The position numbers were made by a program, and so were the translations under genes. The notes under the pieces are model-generated. The model did not search any database. It was given only the letters and a program-made list of their open reading frames with translations, and had not been told where the DNA came from. A stretch of 55,014 bases of DNA from RGIG3009 sp964389495 (lineage in GTDB: Bacteria > Bacillota > Clostridia > Oscillospirales > Acutalibacteraceae). The stretch spans positions 1-55,014 of the forward strand of contig CAYMDU010000001.1 of NCBI GenBank assembly GCA_964389495.1. The letters run 5' to 3'. Positions within the stretch are counted from its first letter, which is position 1, and each line of letters opens with the position of its first letter. Shown piece by piece: positions 1 through 8,867 of the stretch.

Positions 1-309
1 AAATCGGTAGTTCCAAATGAAAATATTGGTACAGCCTTTATGTATTATCTTCTGAGATTCTTATTACCGACCATCGAGGGAATGGCTTCTGGTTCAACTT
101 TTAAGGAAATATCAGGTGCAGGCATGAAATCTGTCCCTGTTGTAATTCCGGATAACGATACCATCGAAAAATTCAATACTTTTTGTACTCCAATCTTCCA
201 ACAACAGGAAGTACTTGAAGCGGAAAACTCACGACTTTCTAATATTCGAGATGTATTGTTACCTAAGTTGATGTCTGGCGAACTCGATGTTTCTGAAATA
301 GACCTCTAA
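1..309 (+). CDS. hsdS: Type I restriction-modification specificity subunit, C-terminal part
   Basis: The reading frame is open from base 1, so this is the last 102 codons of a gene that begins outside the window. HsdS recognises DNA for a type I restriction-modification complex (HsdR2-HsdM2-HsdS). The C-terminal motif IRDVLLPKLMSGELDVSEI is the usual end of HsdS proteins, following the conserved coiled-coil spacer; the residues before it (QQQEVLEAENSRLSNIRD) fit the helical spacer. The target recognition domains and hsdM must lie to the left. The gene is 90 bases upstream of hsdR on the same strand. Codon use is AT-rich (many AAA, GAA, AAT) compared with the GC-rich genes to the right. Family assignment is confident; the recognition sequence cannot be deduced. 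Confidence 0.88.
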   Translation, partial: KSVVPNENIGTAFMYYLLRFLLPTIEGMASGSTFKEISGAGMKSVPVVIPDNDTIEKFNTFCTPIFQQQEVLEAENSRLSNIRDVLLPKLMSGELDVSEIDL

Positions 310-399
310 GCCGCTAAATTATTGTTTAGAATATCTCGCTTGCCGAAAAATACAAAGTTGAAAATTAGCGTAGGATAAATCTTCAAAGGAGAACTGAAA

Positions 400-3300
400 A
401 TGCCGGGATTATATACCGAAGCCGACTATGAAAATTCTGTCATAGAATTATTCAGAAGCGATTTAGGCTATGACTATGTTTACGGTCCTGATATAGAAAG
501 AGATTTTCGCAGTCCGTTATACGATGAAGTATTGGAGGATGCTCTGCATCGTTTGAACAGGGGCCTGCCTTCGGATGCCATTGCTGACGCCTTGTTTAAA
601 TTGCGAAACTTTGAAAACGGCGAACTGGTGCAAAAAAACGCGGTGTTTATGGACTATCTGCAAAACGGTATTCCGGTTAAGTTTTTTGAAAACGGCGAGG
701 AACGCTCTTCTATTGTATATCTTGTGGATTATAAGAACCCCGATAACAACTCCTTCATTGTCGCCAACCAATGGACATTTATTGAAAACAGCAACAAGCG
801 GCCGGATGTGCTTCTTTTCTTAAACGGGTTGCCGGTGGTTTTGATAGAATTGAAATCGCCCTCTCGCGAAGAAACCGATGCCTCCGAAGCCTACACGCAA
901 ATTCGCAATTATATGCACGAAATCCCGTCAATGTTTATCTATAACGCCATTTGTGTTATGAGTGACCAGTTGACTTCAAAAGCCGGAACAATCACATCGG
1001 GCGAAGACCGTTTTATGGAATGGAAAACCAAAGACGGAAACTACGAAAACACCCAATACGCACAGTTTGACACGTTCTTTGAGGGACTGTTCCAAAAAGA
1101 AAGACTGCTTGATATCATTAAAAACTTTATTTGTTTTTCCCATGACGGAACAAACAAAATCAAAATTCTTGCCGGATATCATCAATACTTTGCCGTTCGC
1201 AAAGCGATTGTATCCACACAAAAGGCTGCGGTTACCGACGGTAAAGGCGGGGTGTTTTGGCATACCCAAGGCAGTGGGAAATCGCTGTCGATGGTGTTCT
1301 ATGCGCATTTGCTGCAAGAAGCGTTGGACAGCCCCACCATCGTTGTTCTTACAGACAGAAACGACCTTGACAACCAACTTTACGGACAGTTTGCAAAGTG
1401 CAAAGACTTTTTGCGGCAAGAGCCGGTTCACGCAGAAAGCAGAGAACATTTGAAAACGTGGCTTGCCGGCAGACAGGCAAACGGCATTATCTTCACCACC
1501 ATGCAAAAGTTTGAAGAATCCGTTGAAAGCCTTTCAGAACGCAGAAACATTGTTGTTATGGCAGACGAAGCCCACCGTGGGCAGTACGGACTTGCCGAAA
1601 CAATAGACGAAAAGACAGGAAAAATAAAAATCGGCACAGCGCGCATGATTCGTGACAGTTTGCCCAATGCCACCTATATTGGATTCACCGGAACGCCCAT
1701 TTCTTCAAAAGACCGCAGCACCCGTGAAGTATTCGGTGAGTATATCGATATTTACGATATGACACAGGCTGTCGAGGACGGCGCAACAAGGCCGGTATAT
1801 TACGAAAGCCGAGTTATCAAACTGAATCTCGACCAAAACACAGTAAAACGCATGGATGCGGAATACGACATCATGGCGTTACATGCCGATGCGGAAGTGA
1901 TCGAAAAGAGCAAGCGTGAACTCGGTCAGATGGAAGCAATCTTAGGAAACGATCAGACCATCCACTCTCTTGTGTGCGATATTCTCGACCATTACGAAAA
2001 CAACCGAGAAAATTTGCTTACCGGCAAAGCCATGATAGTTGCCTATTCCAGACCGATTGCCATGAAGATTTACAAACGAATATTGGAACTTCGCCCCGCT
2101 TGGACAGAAAAAGTCGGTGTGGTAATGACTTCCGGTAACAACGACCCCGAAGAATGGCGGGAAATCATCGGCAACAAACAGCATAAAGAAGAGTTGGCAA
2201 AAAAATTCAAGGACAACAACAGCCCCATGAAAATTGCCGTTGTGGTGGATATGTGGCTCACCGGATTTGATGTTCCGTCCCTGGCAACGATGTATGTTTA
2301 CAAGCCGATGTCCGGTCACAATCTTATGCAGGCGATTGCCCGTGTAAATCGAGTTTTCAGAGATAAAGAAGGCGGACTTGTCGTTGATTATGTCGGCATT
2401 GCATCCGCACTCAAACAGGCAATGAATGACTACACCACCCGTGATAAGAAAAACTACGGAGATACCGATGTCGCCAAGGTTGCCTATCCCAAATTCGTTG
2501 AAAAACTTTCTATATGTCGAGATTTGTTCCACGGATACGATTATTCCAAGTTTATCACAGGAACCGACCTTGAAAGAGCAAAAACCATCAGCGGTGCTGT
2601 GAACTTTATCATCGCAAGAGAAAAGGAAGATAAAAAAGATACATTTGTTAAAGAAGCACTGATGCTGCATCAGGCACTATCGCTCTGTTCGTCGCTTATT
2701 GATGAAACAATGCGATTGGAAGCGGCATTCTTTGAATCTGTCCGAGTACTTGCCATCCGATTGATGAACACAGGAACAGGAAAGAAAATTTCCCTGCCGG
2801 AAATGAACGCTCGTATCAATGAACTTTTGAAACAAAGTATCAAGAGCGACGGCGTGATCAATTTGTTCTCCGATGTAAAAGAAGAATTTTCTCTCTTTGA
2901 CCCGAAATTCCTTGAAGAAATCGCAAAGATGAAAGAGAAAAACCTGGCCGTGGAACTTTTGAAAAAGTTGATTGCGGAACAGGTACATATTTATAAAAGA
3001 ACGAATGTTGTGAAATCGCAAAAATTCAGCGAGATTATTCAGGAAGCAATGAACCGATACCTAAACGGTATGTTGACAAATGAACAGGTCATCGAAGAAC
3101 TTTTGAATCTTGCAAAACAGATTGCAGAAGCCCAAAAAGAAGGCGACCAATTAGGCCTTACGGCGGATGAACTGGCATTCTATGATGCTCTCACCAAACC
3201 GCAGGCAATCAAGGACTTTTACGAAAACGAAGAACTGATTACCATCACCAAAGAATTGGCCGATACCCTTCGCAAGAATAAAACAATCGATTGGCAAAAG

Positions 3301-3444
3301 CGAGAATCGGCAAGAGCCAAAATGCGTATGCTCATCAAAAAGCTGTTAAAGAAGCATAAATACCCACCCGAAGGTATGGAAGATGCCGTGCAAACGGTTA
3401 TGACACAGTGCGAACTTTGGACGGATAACAGTATGGATGTGTAA
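400..3444 (+). CDS. hsdR: Type I restriction endonuclease subunit R
   Basis: This 1014-residue protein is the translocase and nuclease subunit of a type I restriction system. The N-terminal nuclease domain has the PD-(D/E)xK signature, with Asp in RPDVLLFLNG and the Glu-x-Lys of VVLIELKSPS around residues 135-155. The SF2 helicase motor follows: Walker A WHTQGSGKS near residue 290, DEAH box VVMADEAHRG near 390, motif III IGFTGTPIS near 430, and motif VI QAIARVNRVFRDK near 645. A helical C-terminal region, which usually contacts the methylase core, completes it. The length is normal for the family. The start is supported by AAAGGAG eight bases upstream. It is preceded by hsdS and has no clear terminator after it. 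The AT-rich codon use shared with hsdS suggests the locus was acquired by transfer. Confidence 0.96.
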   Translation: MPGLYTEADYENSVIELFRSDLGYDYVYGPDIERDFRSPLYDEVLEDALHRLNRGLPSDAIADALFKLRNFENGELVQKNAVFMDYLQNGIPVKFFENGEERSSIVYLVDYKNPDNNSFIVANQWTFIENSNKRPDVLLFLNGLPVVLIELKSPSREETDASEAYTQIRNYMHEIPSMFIYNAICVMSDQLTSKAGTITSGEDRFMEWKTKDGNYENTQYAQFDTFFEGLFQKERLLDIIKNFICFSHDGTNKIKILAGYHQYFAVRKAIVSTQKAAVTDGKGGVFWHTQGSGKSLSMVFYAHLLQEALDSPTIVVLTDRNDLDNQLYGQFAKCKDFLRQEPVHAESREHLKTWLAGRQANGIIFTTMQKFEESVESLSERRNIVVMADEAHRGQYGLAETIDEKTGKIKIGTARMIRDSLPNATYIGFTGTPISSKDRSTREVFGEYIDIYDMTQAVEDGATRPVYYESRVIKLNLDQNTVKRMDAEYDIMALHADAEVIEKSKRELGQMEAILGNDQTIHSLVCDILDHYENNRENLLTGKAMIVAYSRPIAMKIYKRILELRPAWTEKVGVVMTSGNNDPEEWREIIGNKQHKEELAKKFKDNNSPMKIAVVVDMWLTGFDVPSLATMYVYKPMSGHNLMQAIARVNRVFRDKEGGLVVDYVGIASALKQAMNDYTTRDKKNYGDTDVAKVAYPKFVEKLSICRDLFHGYDYSKFITGTDLERAKTISGAVNFIIAREKEDKKDTFVKEALMLHQALSLCSSLIDETMRLEAAFFESVRVLAIRLMNTGTGKKISLPEMNARINELLKQSIKSDGVINLFSDVKEEFSLFDPKFLEEIAKMKEKNLAVELLKKLIAEQVHIYKRTNVVKSQKFSEIIQEAMNRYLNGMLTNEQVIEELLNLAKQIAEAQKEGDQLGLTADELAFYDALTKPQAIKDFYENEELITITKELADTLRKNKTIDWQKRESARAKMRMLIKKLLKKHKYPPEGMEDAVQTVMTQCELWTDNSMDV

Positions 3445-3549
3445 TATTATTTTATATCGGGTCTTAGGGTGTTCCTAACGAATACCGTTTTGTATCCGCC
3501 AAAATAAAAGCAGTCTGCTCGCTAAGCCGATACAAAAACTATCGTCAAC

Positions 3550-3600
3550 GCAAAAACAAAGGCACCGTCCACGGATTTTTGTCCGTCGGCTGTGCCTTTG
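3550..3600 (-). terminator. Rho-independent terminator of the uvrC-nnrD-lipoprotein group
   Basis: On the minus strand a 9-bp stem (CAAAGGCAC / GTGCCTTTG, 3557-3565 and 3592-3600) encloses a second small hairpin (ACGGA / TCCGT), and the outer stem runs into TTTGTTTTT. It lies about 60 bases after the lipoprotein stop codon, where an operon end is expected. Confidence 0.75.
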
Positions 3601-3662
3601 CTGTCACCTTGCACTTTGTACTGTCCGCCTTGTTGTTCAAAACTGACATATGCCCCGGGGCC

Positions 3663-4184
3663 TCAGCCCTCCGTTTTTTCTTGCTGTTCCCATTGGGAAA
3701 AGGTGGCCTGCAACGGCAACGCGGGAACCGACAGCGACAGCGGCCACCCCGTTTCGGCATCGCACACCAGCTCATACCGGCCGTTGGCGCCTTCGCCCGC
3801 AATCACCGTGTTCCCGTTCTGCCGGGTGCGTTCGCCTTCGCCACGCACCGTGGCATCCCACACCGCCAGCAGTTCCTCGCCCAGTGCCCCTTCCGGCACC
3901 GTATCCGGGTCCATGGAAAACGACAAGCCGTGCCAGGACAGCTCCACCGTTTCTCCGTTCCAGCAAGCCCGCAGGCCCGCCAGCGTTTCCGGCTGCGAAA
4001 AGGTAACGGCCAGCGTTCCCGCTGCCTCGCGTTCCAGCGTTCCTTCCACGGCCATGTCGCGGTATTCCGCCTGCACCCGGCACGAAAAGAACGCCCCCAC
4101 CGGCTCTGCCGCCGGCTTGGCCCGCCGGCACCCCGTCATCGTCAACAACCACAGCCCCATCACGCACAGCGCAATTCGGCGCAT
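3663..4184 (-). CDS. Putative lipoprotein, LolA-like beta-rich family
   Basis: A 173-residue protein beginning MRRIALCVMGLWLLTMTGC: a charged N-terminus, hydrophobic core and lipobox ending in Gly-Cys at residue 19, so it is probably lipid-anchored on the outer face of the membrane. I chose the ATG at 4184 because an AGGAG sits eight bases upstream; the ATG at 4190 is only two bases from it. The rest is beta-rich with short strand-like segments such as LAVTFSQPETL and VELSWHGLSFSM, reminiscent of LolA/LppX-like lipoprotein folds described as hypothetical in Clostridia. The function is unknown. It directly follows nnrD (gap of 5 bases) and is the last gene before a terminator, so it is probably cotranscribed with nnrD. 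The family link is an impression, not a search result. Confidence 0.6.
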   Translation of the reverse strand: MRRIALCVMGLWLLTMTGCRRAKPAAEPVGAFFSCRVQAEYRDMAVEGTLEREAAGTLAVTFSQPETLAGLRACWNGETVELSWHGLSFSMDPDTVPEGALGEELLAVWDATVRGEGERTRQNGNTVIAGEGANGRYELVCDAETGWPLSLSVPALPLQATFSQWEQQEKTEG

Positions 4185-4189
4185 CGGCA

Positions 4190-5110
4190 TCACTCCTGCT
4201 GTTCGATTGTGAGGAACACCTTGCCCAGTTCTTCCAGCATATCCGTGGGCAGCAACGCCCGCTGCGACACCCGCGCGGCCGCGGCATCGCCGGCCAGCCC
4301 GTGCAAATACACGCCGCACACCGCCGTATCCCAGGCCGTCAGCGACCCTGCCGCTGCCAGCCCCGCCAGCATGCCCGCCAGCACATCGCCGCTTCCGGCC
4401 ACCGCCATGCCGGCGTTGCCGCTTTCGTTACTATACACCTGCCCGTGCGGGTCGGCCACCACCGTGCGGTGCCCTTTCAGCACCGTCACGCACCGAAACC
4501 GCCGTGCCGCTTCGCCGGCCAGCCGCACACGCAACTGCTCCCGTTCGGCCGCGTCGCACGCCGTGTCGCGTCCCAACAGCCGGTCGCGCTCGGCCGGTTC
4601 CAGTGCCAGCAATCGCGCCAGTTCCAGCGGATGCGGTGTCAAAATACAACGCTCCTCGCTGTTGCGCCGAACAAACGGTTCCTCCAACTTATCTATATGC
4701 CGCGCCAGGCAATTTATACCGTCGGCATCCACAATCAGCATCCGGTCGCTCGGCGTGCCGCCCAAAACCGCCCGCACCGCGGCCAACGCGCCGCGGCCTT
4801 GCCCCAGCCCGCAACCCACCAGCACGGCCGTGGCCGCCCGACACGCCGGCCTCCGCACCGCCGCGGCTGCTCGGCGACAGGGCACAAACACCGCTTCGGG
4901 CAGCCGTTGCGCCACCGTGGGATACACACTGTGCGGAAGCACCGCCATCACCTTGCCGGCCCCGCAACGGTAGGCCGCCGTTCCCGCCAACACGGCGGCA
5001 CCGGCCATGCCGTAGCTGCCGCACACCGACAGCACCGTGCCGAAACTCCCTTTGTGCGTATCCGCCGCCCGCGGCGGCAGACAACGGCGCACGGTATCCT
5101 GCATTGTCAT
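4190..5110 (-). CDS. nnrD: ADP-dependent NAD(P)H-hydrate dehydratase
   Basis: This 306-residue protein repairs damaged hydrated NAD(P)H by ADP-dependent dehydration. The carbohydrate-kinase-like fold is shown by GSFGTVLSVCGSYGMAGAA near residue 23, ILTPHPLELARLL near 160, VLKGHRTVVADP near 215 and the catalytic/phosphate-binding segment NAGMAVAGSGDVLAGML near 240. Only the dehydratase half is present: the N-terminal NAD(P)HX epimerase domain found in bifunctional Nnr proteins is missing, and no epimerase gene is seen nearby. The start at 5110 has GGAGGG eight bases upstream; the upstream ATG in the same frame (5131) has no such site. A terminator-like hairpin (5122-5154) ends right at this ribosome-binding site, so expression may be partly separate from the gene before it. 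Confidence 0.92.
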   Translation of the reverse strand: MTMQDTVRRCLPPRAADTHKGSFGTVLSVCGSYGMAGAAVLAGTAAYRCGAGKVMAVLPHSVYPTVAQRLPEAVFVPCRRAAAAVRRPACRAATAVLVGCGLGQGRGALAAVRAVLGGTPSDRMLIVDADGINCLARHIDKLEEPFVRRNSEERCILTPHPLELARLLALEPAERDRLLGRDTACDAAEREQLRVRLAGEAARRFRCVTVLKGHRTVVADPHGQVYSNESGNAGMAVAGSGDVLAGMLAGLAAAGSLTAWDTAVCGVYLHGLAGDAAAARVSQRALLPTDMLEELGKVFLTIEQQE

Positions 5111-5121
5111 GTTGCTTCCCT

Positions 5122-5154
5122 CCGAAAACAAAGCGCGGATGAACCCATCCGCGC
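5122..5154 (-). terminator. Terminator-like hairpin abutting the nnrD ribosome-binding site
   Basis: On the minus strand, GCGCGGATG-GGTT-CATCCGCGC is a perfect 9-bp stem followed by TTTGTTTT. It starts within 10 bases of the DUF6106-like stop codon, and its U-tract runs directly into the GGAGGG ribosome-binding site of nnrD. It could be a partial terminator or an insulating/processing hairpin. Confidence 0.7.
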
Positions 5155-5159
5155 CGCAT

Positions 5160-5666
5160 TTATTTATCCCATTCGTTTTGCAGCAGGCGCGGCAACCCCG
5201 CCCGAAACGCTTCTGTCACCCGTTCGTTCGGCTGAAACACCACCAGCGTGTGCCCGCGCTTTTTGCTGCGATAGCTAAAACAGTACAGCCCGTCTTCTTT
5301 TTCCGACGGCGCCGCCAGCACCACACGGTCCACCTGCCGTCCTTGCCATTGCAATGGGTCATAGCGGCCCGCCGTTTCCACTTTGTGCAGCGCCACCGAC
5401 ACCACCCGCTCCCGCTTGCGGCGGGCAATAATGCGGTCAATGTCAATGTCGCCGTTGGTGATGCAATACTCATATTCGCTGTTCATGCCCGTAAGCAGCC
5501 ACCACATGGCCACACCGATCAGCACCAAAAGGATGGGCGCATACGGCGTGAGAAACAAAAAAGTAAACACCACCAGCACCGACGCAATCGCCATGGTGAG
5601 CACCGCCATGACCACCTGCGCCTTGGTTTTCTTGCGCACAATAATCTGTTCCACAAATGTATCCAC
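5160..5666 (-). CDS. DUF6106-like two-helix membrane protein
   Basis: About 168 residues, starting at a GTG (5666) ten bases after AAAGG. The N-terminal VDTFVEQIIVRKKT motif is followed by two closely spaced membrane helices (roughly residues 20-62, ending VLIGVAMWWLL). A cytoplasmic beta-rich domain follows, containing EYEYCITNGDIDIDRIIARRKR, which resembles a PH-like domain, and a conserved YCFSYRSKK segment. This order matches a Clostridia family I know as DUF6106; its function is undescribed. It lies 52 bases after uvrC and 50 bases before nnrD on the same strand. A GTG nine bases further upstream (5675) is possible but sits too close to the ribosome-binding site. Confidence 0.65.
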   Translation of the reverse strand: MDTFVEQIIVRKKTKAQVVMAVLTMAIASVLVVFTFLFLTPYAPILLVLIGVAMWWLLTGMNSEYEYCITNGDIDIDRIIARRKRERVVSVALHKVETAGRYDPLQWQGRQVDRVVLAAPSEKEDGLYCFSYRSKKRGHTLVVFQPNERVTEAFRAGLPRLLQNEWDK

Positions 5667-5718
5667 TGCTGTCACACCTTTCACACAGTAGTATACCGCA
5701 CTTTCTTCCAAAAAGCAA

Positions 5719-7563
5719 TCAATTTTCCTCGGCAAAAAACCGGGCCACCGCTTCGGCGGCCGGGCGAGTCATGCCCTTCACCGCCGCCAACTGCTCCACC
5801 GTGGCACCGCGCACCGCCGTTACCGACCCGAAATGCCGCAACAGCAACGCCGCCCGTTTGGCCCCCACGCCGCGAATGTCCGTGAGCGTGCTGCCCACCG
5901 CGCGCCGCCGCTTTTGCCGATGATACCCAATCGCCGCCCGGTGCACTTCCTCCTGAATGGACGACACCAAAGTAAACGCCGCCCGGTGCCCCTGAACGGC
6001 AATTTCGCCGCCGTCGGCTGTCACCGTGCGCGTGCGGTGATGCCCGTCTTTCACCAGACCGAACACCGGAATGTCATACCCCAACTCCCGCACCAGCGGC
6101 TTCACCGCTTCCAGCTGCCCGCGGCCGCCGTCCAGCAAAATCAAATCCGGCAATTCGCCAAACCCTTTGCCGCTGTCGCGGTGAGCCTCATACTCCCGCA
6201 ACCGCCGCGTAATCACCTCGCGCAGGCACGCACAGTCGTCTTGCCCCTGCGCCTCGCGAATGGCAAACCGCCGGTATTCGCGGCGATCGGGGCGCCCGTT
6301 GCGAAACACCACCATGGCGCCCACCGCATCGGTCCCGCCGGTGTGCGAAATGTCATAACTCTCCACACGCACCGGCAACAACGGCAGCCCCAACAGCCGG
6401 CGCAATTCTTCCAGCGCCGTCACATCCCGGCCGCCGGCTTCCAACTGCCGTGCCACCCGCTCGGCCGCGTTGTCGCGGCACATGGCAAGCAACTGCGCCT
6501 GTTGCCCCTTTTGCGGGAACACCAGCCGCACCGCATAGCGCGCGCCCTGCTCGGCCGCCCGCTGTGTCAGCCACTGCCCAAGCAGCTCGGCGTCCTCCAC
6601 CGGCCCTTCCATCACAATCCGCGGCGGCACCGCTTCGCGCACGGAATAATACCGCCGCAAAAATTCCGCTTTGGCCGCCGGCGTGTCCTCGGTCACCTCC
6701 ACCAAAAACTCCTCGCGGTCCGACAACGCACCGCCCGTAAAGCGAAACACCTCAAAGCACGCCACTTCGCCCGCTTGCGCCAGCGCAATAATGTCCTGCC
6801 GCGGCACCGACGATTGCACCACCTTTTGCCGCTCGCCCAACTTGGCCAGCGCGCGAATGCGGTCGCGCAGGCGCGCCGCCGTTTCAAAATCCAGCGCCTC
6901 GGCCGCCGCGTTCATCCGTTGCGTGAGCAACGCCGTCAGGCGGGCACCGCCCTGTGTCAAATAGGTCACCGCCTGCTCCACCCGCTCGGCATAGTCCGCC
7001 TCGCTCACCCGGCCGGTGCAGGGCGCACAGCATTGCCCAATGTGGTGATTCAGGCACGGGCGATCGCCGCGGTGCCCGTATTGCAGCGCCTTTTTGCAGG
7101 TGGACAGCTGAAACACCCGATTCACCTCATCCACCGCCTGCCGCAGCACATAGGAACTCATATACGGCCCCAGATACCGCGCCCCGTCGTTGCGCTGCTG
7201 CATCACCGCCGTGATGCGGGAATACGGCGGCGGCGACACACGAATGTAGCAATACCCCTTGTCGTCTTTCAGCAAAATATTATACTTGGGTGCATATTGC
7301 TTAATCAGCGAACATTCCAGCACCAATGCTTCAAATTCGCTGTCGGCCACCAGGTATTCAAAATGGTCCACATGGCTCACCATTTGCCGCACCTTTTCCG
7401 TGTGGTTGGTGTCGGCCCCGAAATACTGGCTCACCCGGTTGCGCAACGCCTTGGCCTTGCCAATGTAAATCACGGTGCCGCGGCTGTCTTTCATCAAATA
7501 CACACCCGGCTGCAACGGCAGCGCCATGGCGCGCCGCCGTAATTCGCGAATATGGTCTGTCAC
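5719..7563 (-). CDS. uvrC: UvrABC excinuclease subunit C
   Basis: This 614-residue protein makes both incisions in nucleotide excision repair after UvrA-UvrB mark a lesion. The N-terminal GIY-YIG nuclease domain is seen in GVYLMKDSRGTVIYIGKAKA (about residues 20-40). A Cys-rich segment (CLNHHIGQCCAPCTG) follows, then the UVR domain that binds UvrB (EALDFETAARLRDRI, about 215-235), the RNase H-like nuclease domain (YDISHTGGTDAVGAMVVF near 385) and C-terminal helix-hairpin-helix motifs (IRGVGAKRAALLLRHFG and VKGMTRPAAEAVARFF). The GTG start at 7563 has GGAGGT seven bases upstream. A terminator hairpin for the preceding ptsH ends directly at this ribosome-binding site. Length is normal and no key motif is missing. 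Confidence 0.97.
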   Translation of the reverse strand: MTDHIRELRRRAMALPLQPGVYLMKDSRGTVIYIGKAKALRNRVSQYFGADTNHTEKVRQMVSHVDHFEYLVADSEFEALVLECSLIKQYAPKYNILLKDDKGYCYIRVSPPPYSRITAVMQQRNDGARYLGPYMSSYVLRQAVDEVNRVFQLSTCKKALQYGHRGDRPCLNHHIGQCCAPCTGRVSEADYAERVEQAVTYLTQGGARLTALLTQRMNAAAEALDFETAARLRDRIRALAKLGERQKVVQSSVPRQDIIALAQAGEVACFEVFRFTGGALSDREEFLVEVTEDTPAAKAEFLRRYYSVREAVPPRIVMEGPVEDAELLGQWLTQRAAEQGARYAVRLVFPQKGQQAQLLAMCRDNAAERVARQLEAGGRDVTALEELRRLLGLPLLPVRVESYDISHTGGTDAVGAMVVFRNGRPDRREYRRFAIREAQGQDDCACLREVITRRLREYEAHRDSGKGFGELPDLILLDGGRGQLEAVKPLVRELGYDIPVFGLVKDGHHRTRTVTADGGEIAVQGHRAAFTLVSSIQEEVHRAAIGYHRQKRRRAVGSTLTDIRGVGAKRAALLLRHFGSVTAVRGATVEQLAAVKGMTRPAAEAVARFFAEEN

Positions 7564-7576
7564 GGTGTCACCTCCA

Positions 7577-7608
7577 ACAAAAAAGCGCAGCCGCCAACGC
7601 GACTGCGC
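7577..7608 (-). terminator. Terminator after ptsH abutting the uvrC ribosome-binding site
   Basis: On the minus strand, GCGCAGTCGCG-TTGG-CGGCTGCGC forms a GC-rich stem followed by TTTTTT. The T-run is followed within two bases by the uvrC GGAGGT, so the terminator and the start signals of the next gene are fused. Confidence 0.8.
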
Positions 7609-7657
7609 AACGGACGCTTCACAGCCTCGTGAAACCTCCCAAAACACGCCCTCTGAC

Positions 7658-7921
7658 TTACTCGGCAAATCCCGAATTCACCAACGCCACCAGCGACTCC
7701 ACGGCGTTTTCTTCGTCGTTGCCGTCGGCCGTGATGCGAATGGTGGTGCCGCCCACAATGCCCAGCGACAACACACCCAGCAAGCTCTTGGCATTCACGC
7801 GGCGATCTTCCTTTTCCACCCAAATCGACGCTTTAAATTCGTTTGCCTTTTGGATGAAAAATGTGGCGGGACGGGCATGCAGGCCAACTTGATTCTGCAC
7901 CAAAACCTCTTTTACGTACAT
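7658..7921 (-). CDS. ptsH: Phosphocarrier protein HPr
   Basis: This 87-residue protein is the phosphocarrier of the sugar phosphotransferase system. It passes phosphate from enzyme I to sugar-specific EII proteins and, in Firmicutes, also works in carbon catabolite control. His15 lies in QVGLHARPA and the HPr-kinase site Ser46 in NAKSLLGVLSLG, so both phosphorylation sites are kept. That makes it HPr rather than the Crh paralogue, which lacks His15. The start at 7921 follows GAGGGAG. It has its own promoter (7981-8008) and a terminator (7577-7608), so it is probably monocistronic with some readthrough into uvrC. No ptsI is adjacent. Confidence 0.95.
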   Translation of the reverse strand: MYVKEVLVQNQVGLHARPATFFIQKANEFKASIWVEKEDRRVNAKSLLGVLSLGIVGGTTIRITADGNDEENAVESLVALVNSGFAE

Positions 7922-7980
7922 ACAATAACTCCCTCTCATCACAGATTATACCGGTGAATTTAATTCTTAGGTTAGTATAT

Positions 7981-8008
7981 ATTATATCACATTTTTGCGT
8001 TCGGTCAA
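7981..8008 (-). promoter_or_regulatory. Sigma-A promoter of ptsH
   Basis: The minus strand reads TTGACC (8003-8008), a 16-base spacer, then TATAAT (7981-7986), about 60 bases upstream of the ptsH start. A second TATAAT lies closer to the gene but has no matching -35 element. Confidence 0.7.
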
Positions 8009-8123
8009 ACAAAATTACCGACAAAATCGCCTCAATTTTGCAACTTTGGTTATCTGCCCTGTTTTTGCCGAAAAGCCCGTCTCCGATTTATGCAACTTGT
8101 CCATATCCGTGGATAACTTTTGG

Positions 8124-8867
8124 TTATTTTACCGTATCCTGTGCGGCTTGCTGTTGCAAAAAGCGCCGGTCGGCGTCGGTCAGCTCCGCGTGTTCCAGCA
8201 TATCCGGGCGGTGTTTCAGCGTGCGCAACAGCGACTGCTCCCGGCGCCACGCCGCAATGTTCGCATGGTGACCGGTGAGCAACACCGGCGGCACTTCGCG
8301 CCCTTCCCACACCGCGGGCCGCGTGTATTGCGGGTATTCCAGCAGCGAGGAAAAATGGCTTTCTTCCGTGAAACACAATTCGTCCGAAAGCACCCCCGGA
8401 ATCATGCGGGAAACGCAATCGGCCAGCACCAGCGCCGGCAGTTCGCCCCCCGTCAGCACATAATCGCCCACCGAAATCTGTTCGTCCACCAGGGCATCCA
8501 GCACACGCTCGTCCACGCCTTCGTAGTGCCCGCACAGCAAACACAGTTCCGGCAGCTGCGCCAACTCCCGCGCGCGTTGCTGGGTCAGCGGCTGCCCTTG
8601 CGGCGACAGGTAAATCAAATGCGGCCGATGCCCCACCTGCTCGCACACCGCGCGAAAACAGTCGGCAATCGGCTGGGCAAACATCACCATGCCCATGCCG
8701 CCGCCATAGGGATAGTCGTCCACCTGCTTTTGCTTGTTGTCGGTGTAGTCGCGGATTTGGTGAAACCGAAAATCCAAAATCCCCCGTTGCCGGGCACGCC
8801 CGATAATGCTTTCCGCCATCATGCGGTCGCACGCTTCGGGAAACAGTGTCAAAAAATCAATTCTCAT
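8124..8867 (-). CDS. trmD: tRNA (guanine-N1)-methyltransferase
   Basis: This 247-residue SPOUT methyltransferase makes m1G37 in tRNAs reading CNN codons, which prevents frameshifting. It begins MRIDFLTLFPEACDRM. The trefoil-knot and SAM-binding segments are clear: DDYPYGGGMGMVM near residue 55, LCGHYEGVDERVLD near 110 and ISVGDYVLTGGELP near 130. The start at 8867 lies inside the end of rimM (11-base overlap), so translation is probably coupled. It is the last gene of the ylxM-ffh-rpsP-khpA-rimM-trmD operon. rplS, which often follows trmD, is absent; ptsH comes next instead. I see no clear terminator in the 115 bases after its stop. Confidence 0.96.
   Translation of the reverse strand: MRIDFLTLFPEACDRMMAESIIGRARQRGILDFRFHQIRDYTDNKQKQVDDYPYGGGMGMVMFAQPIADCFRAVCEQVGHRPHLIYLSPQGQPLTQQRARELAQLPELCLLCGHYEGVDERVLDALVDEQISVGDYVLTGGELPALVLADCVSRMIPGVLSDELCFTEESHFSSLLEYPQYTRPAVWEGREVPPVLLTGHHANIAAWRREQSLLRTLKHRPDMLEHAELTDADRRFLQQQAAQDTVK

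Noticed and set aside
3487..3539. Inverted repeat TTTTGTATC / GATACAAAA after hsdR
   Set aside because: The arms are AT-rich and 32 bases apart with no T-run after them, so it does not look like a terminator or attachment site.
3579..5278. Long open frames on the plus strand opposite the lipoprotein and nnrD genes
   Set aside because: They lie antisense to recognisable genes, are rich in Arg, Pro and His from reading GC-rich codons backwards, and lack ribosome-binding sites.
8050..8123. A DnaA-box-like TTATCCACG between ptsH and trmD
   Set aside because: A single near-match without an AT-rich unwinding region, other boxes or dnaA does not make an origin.
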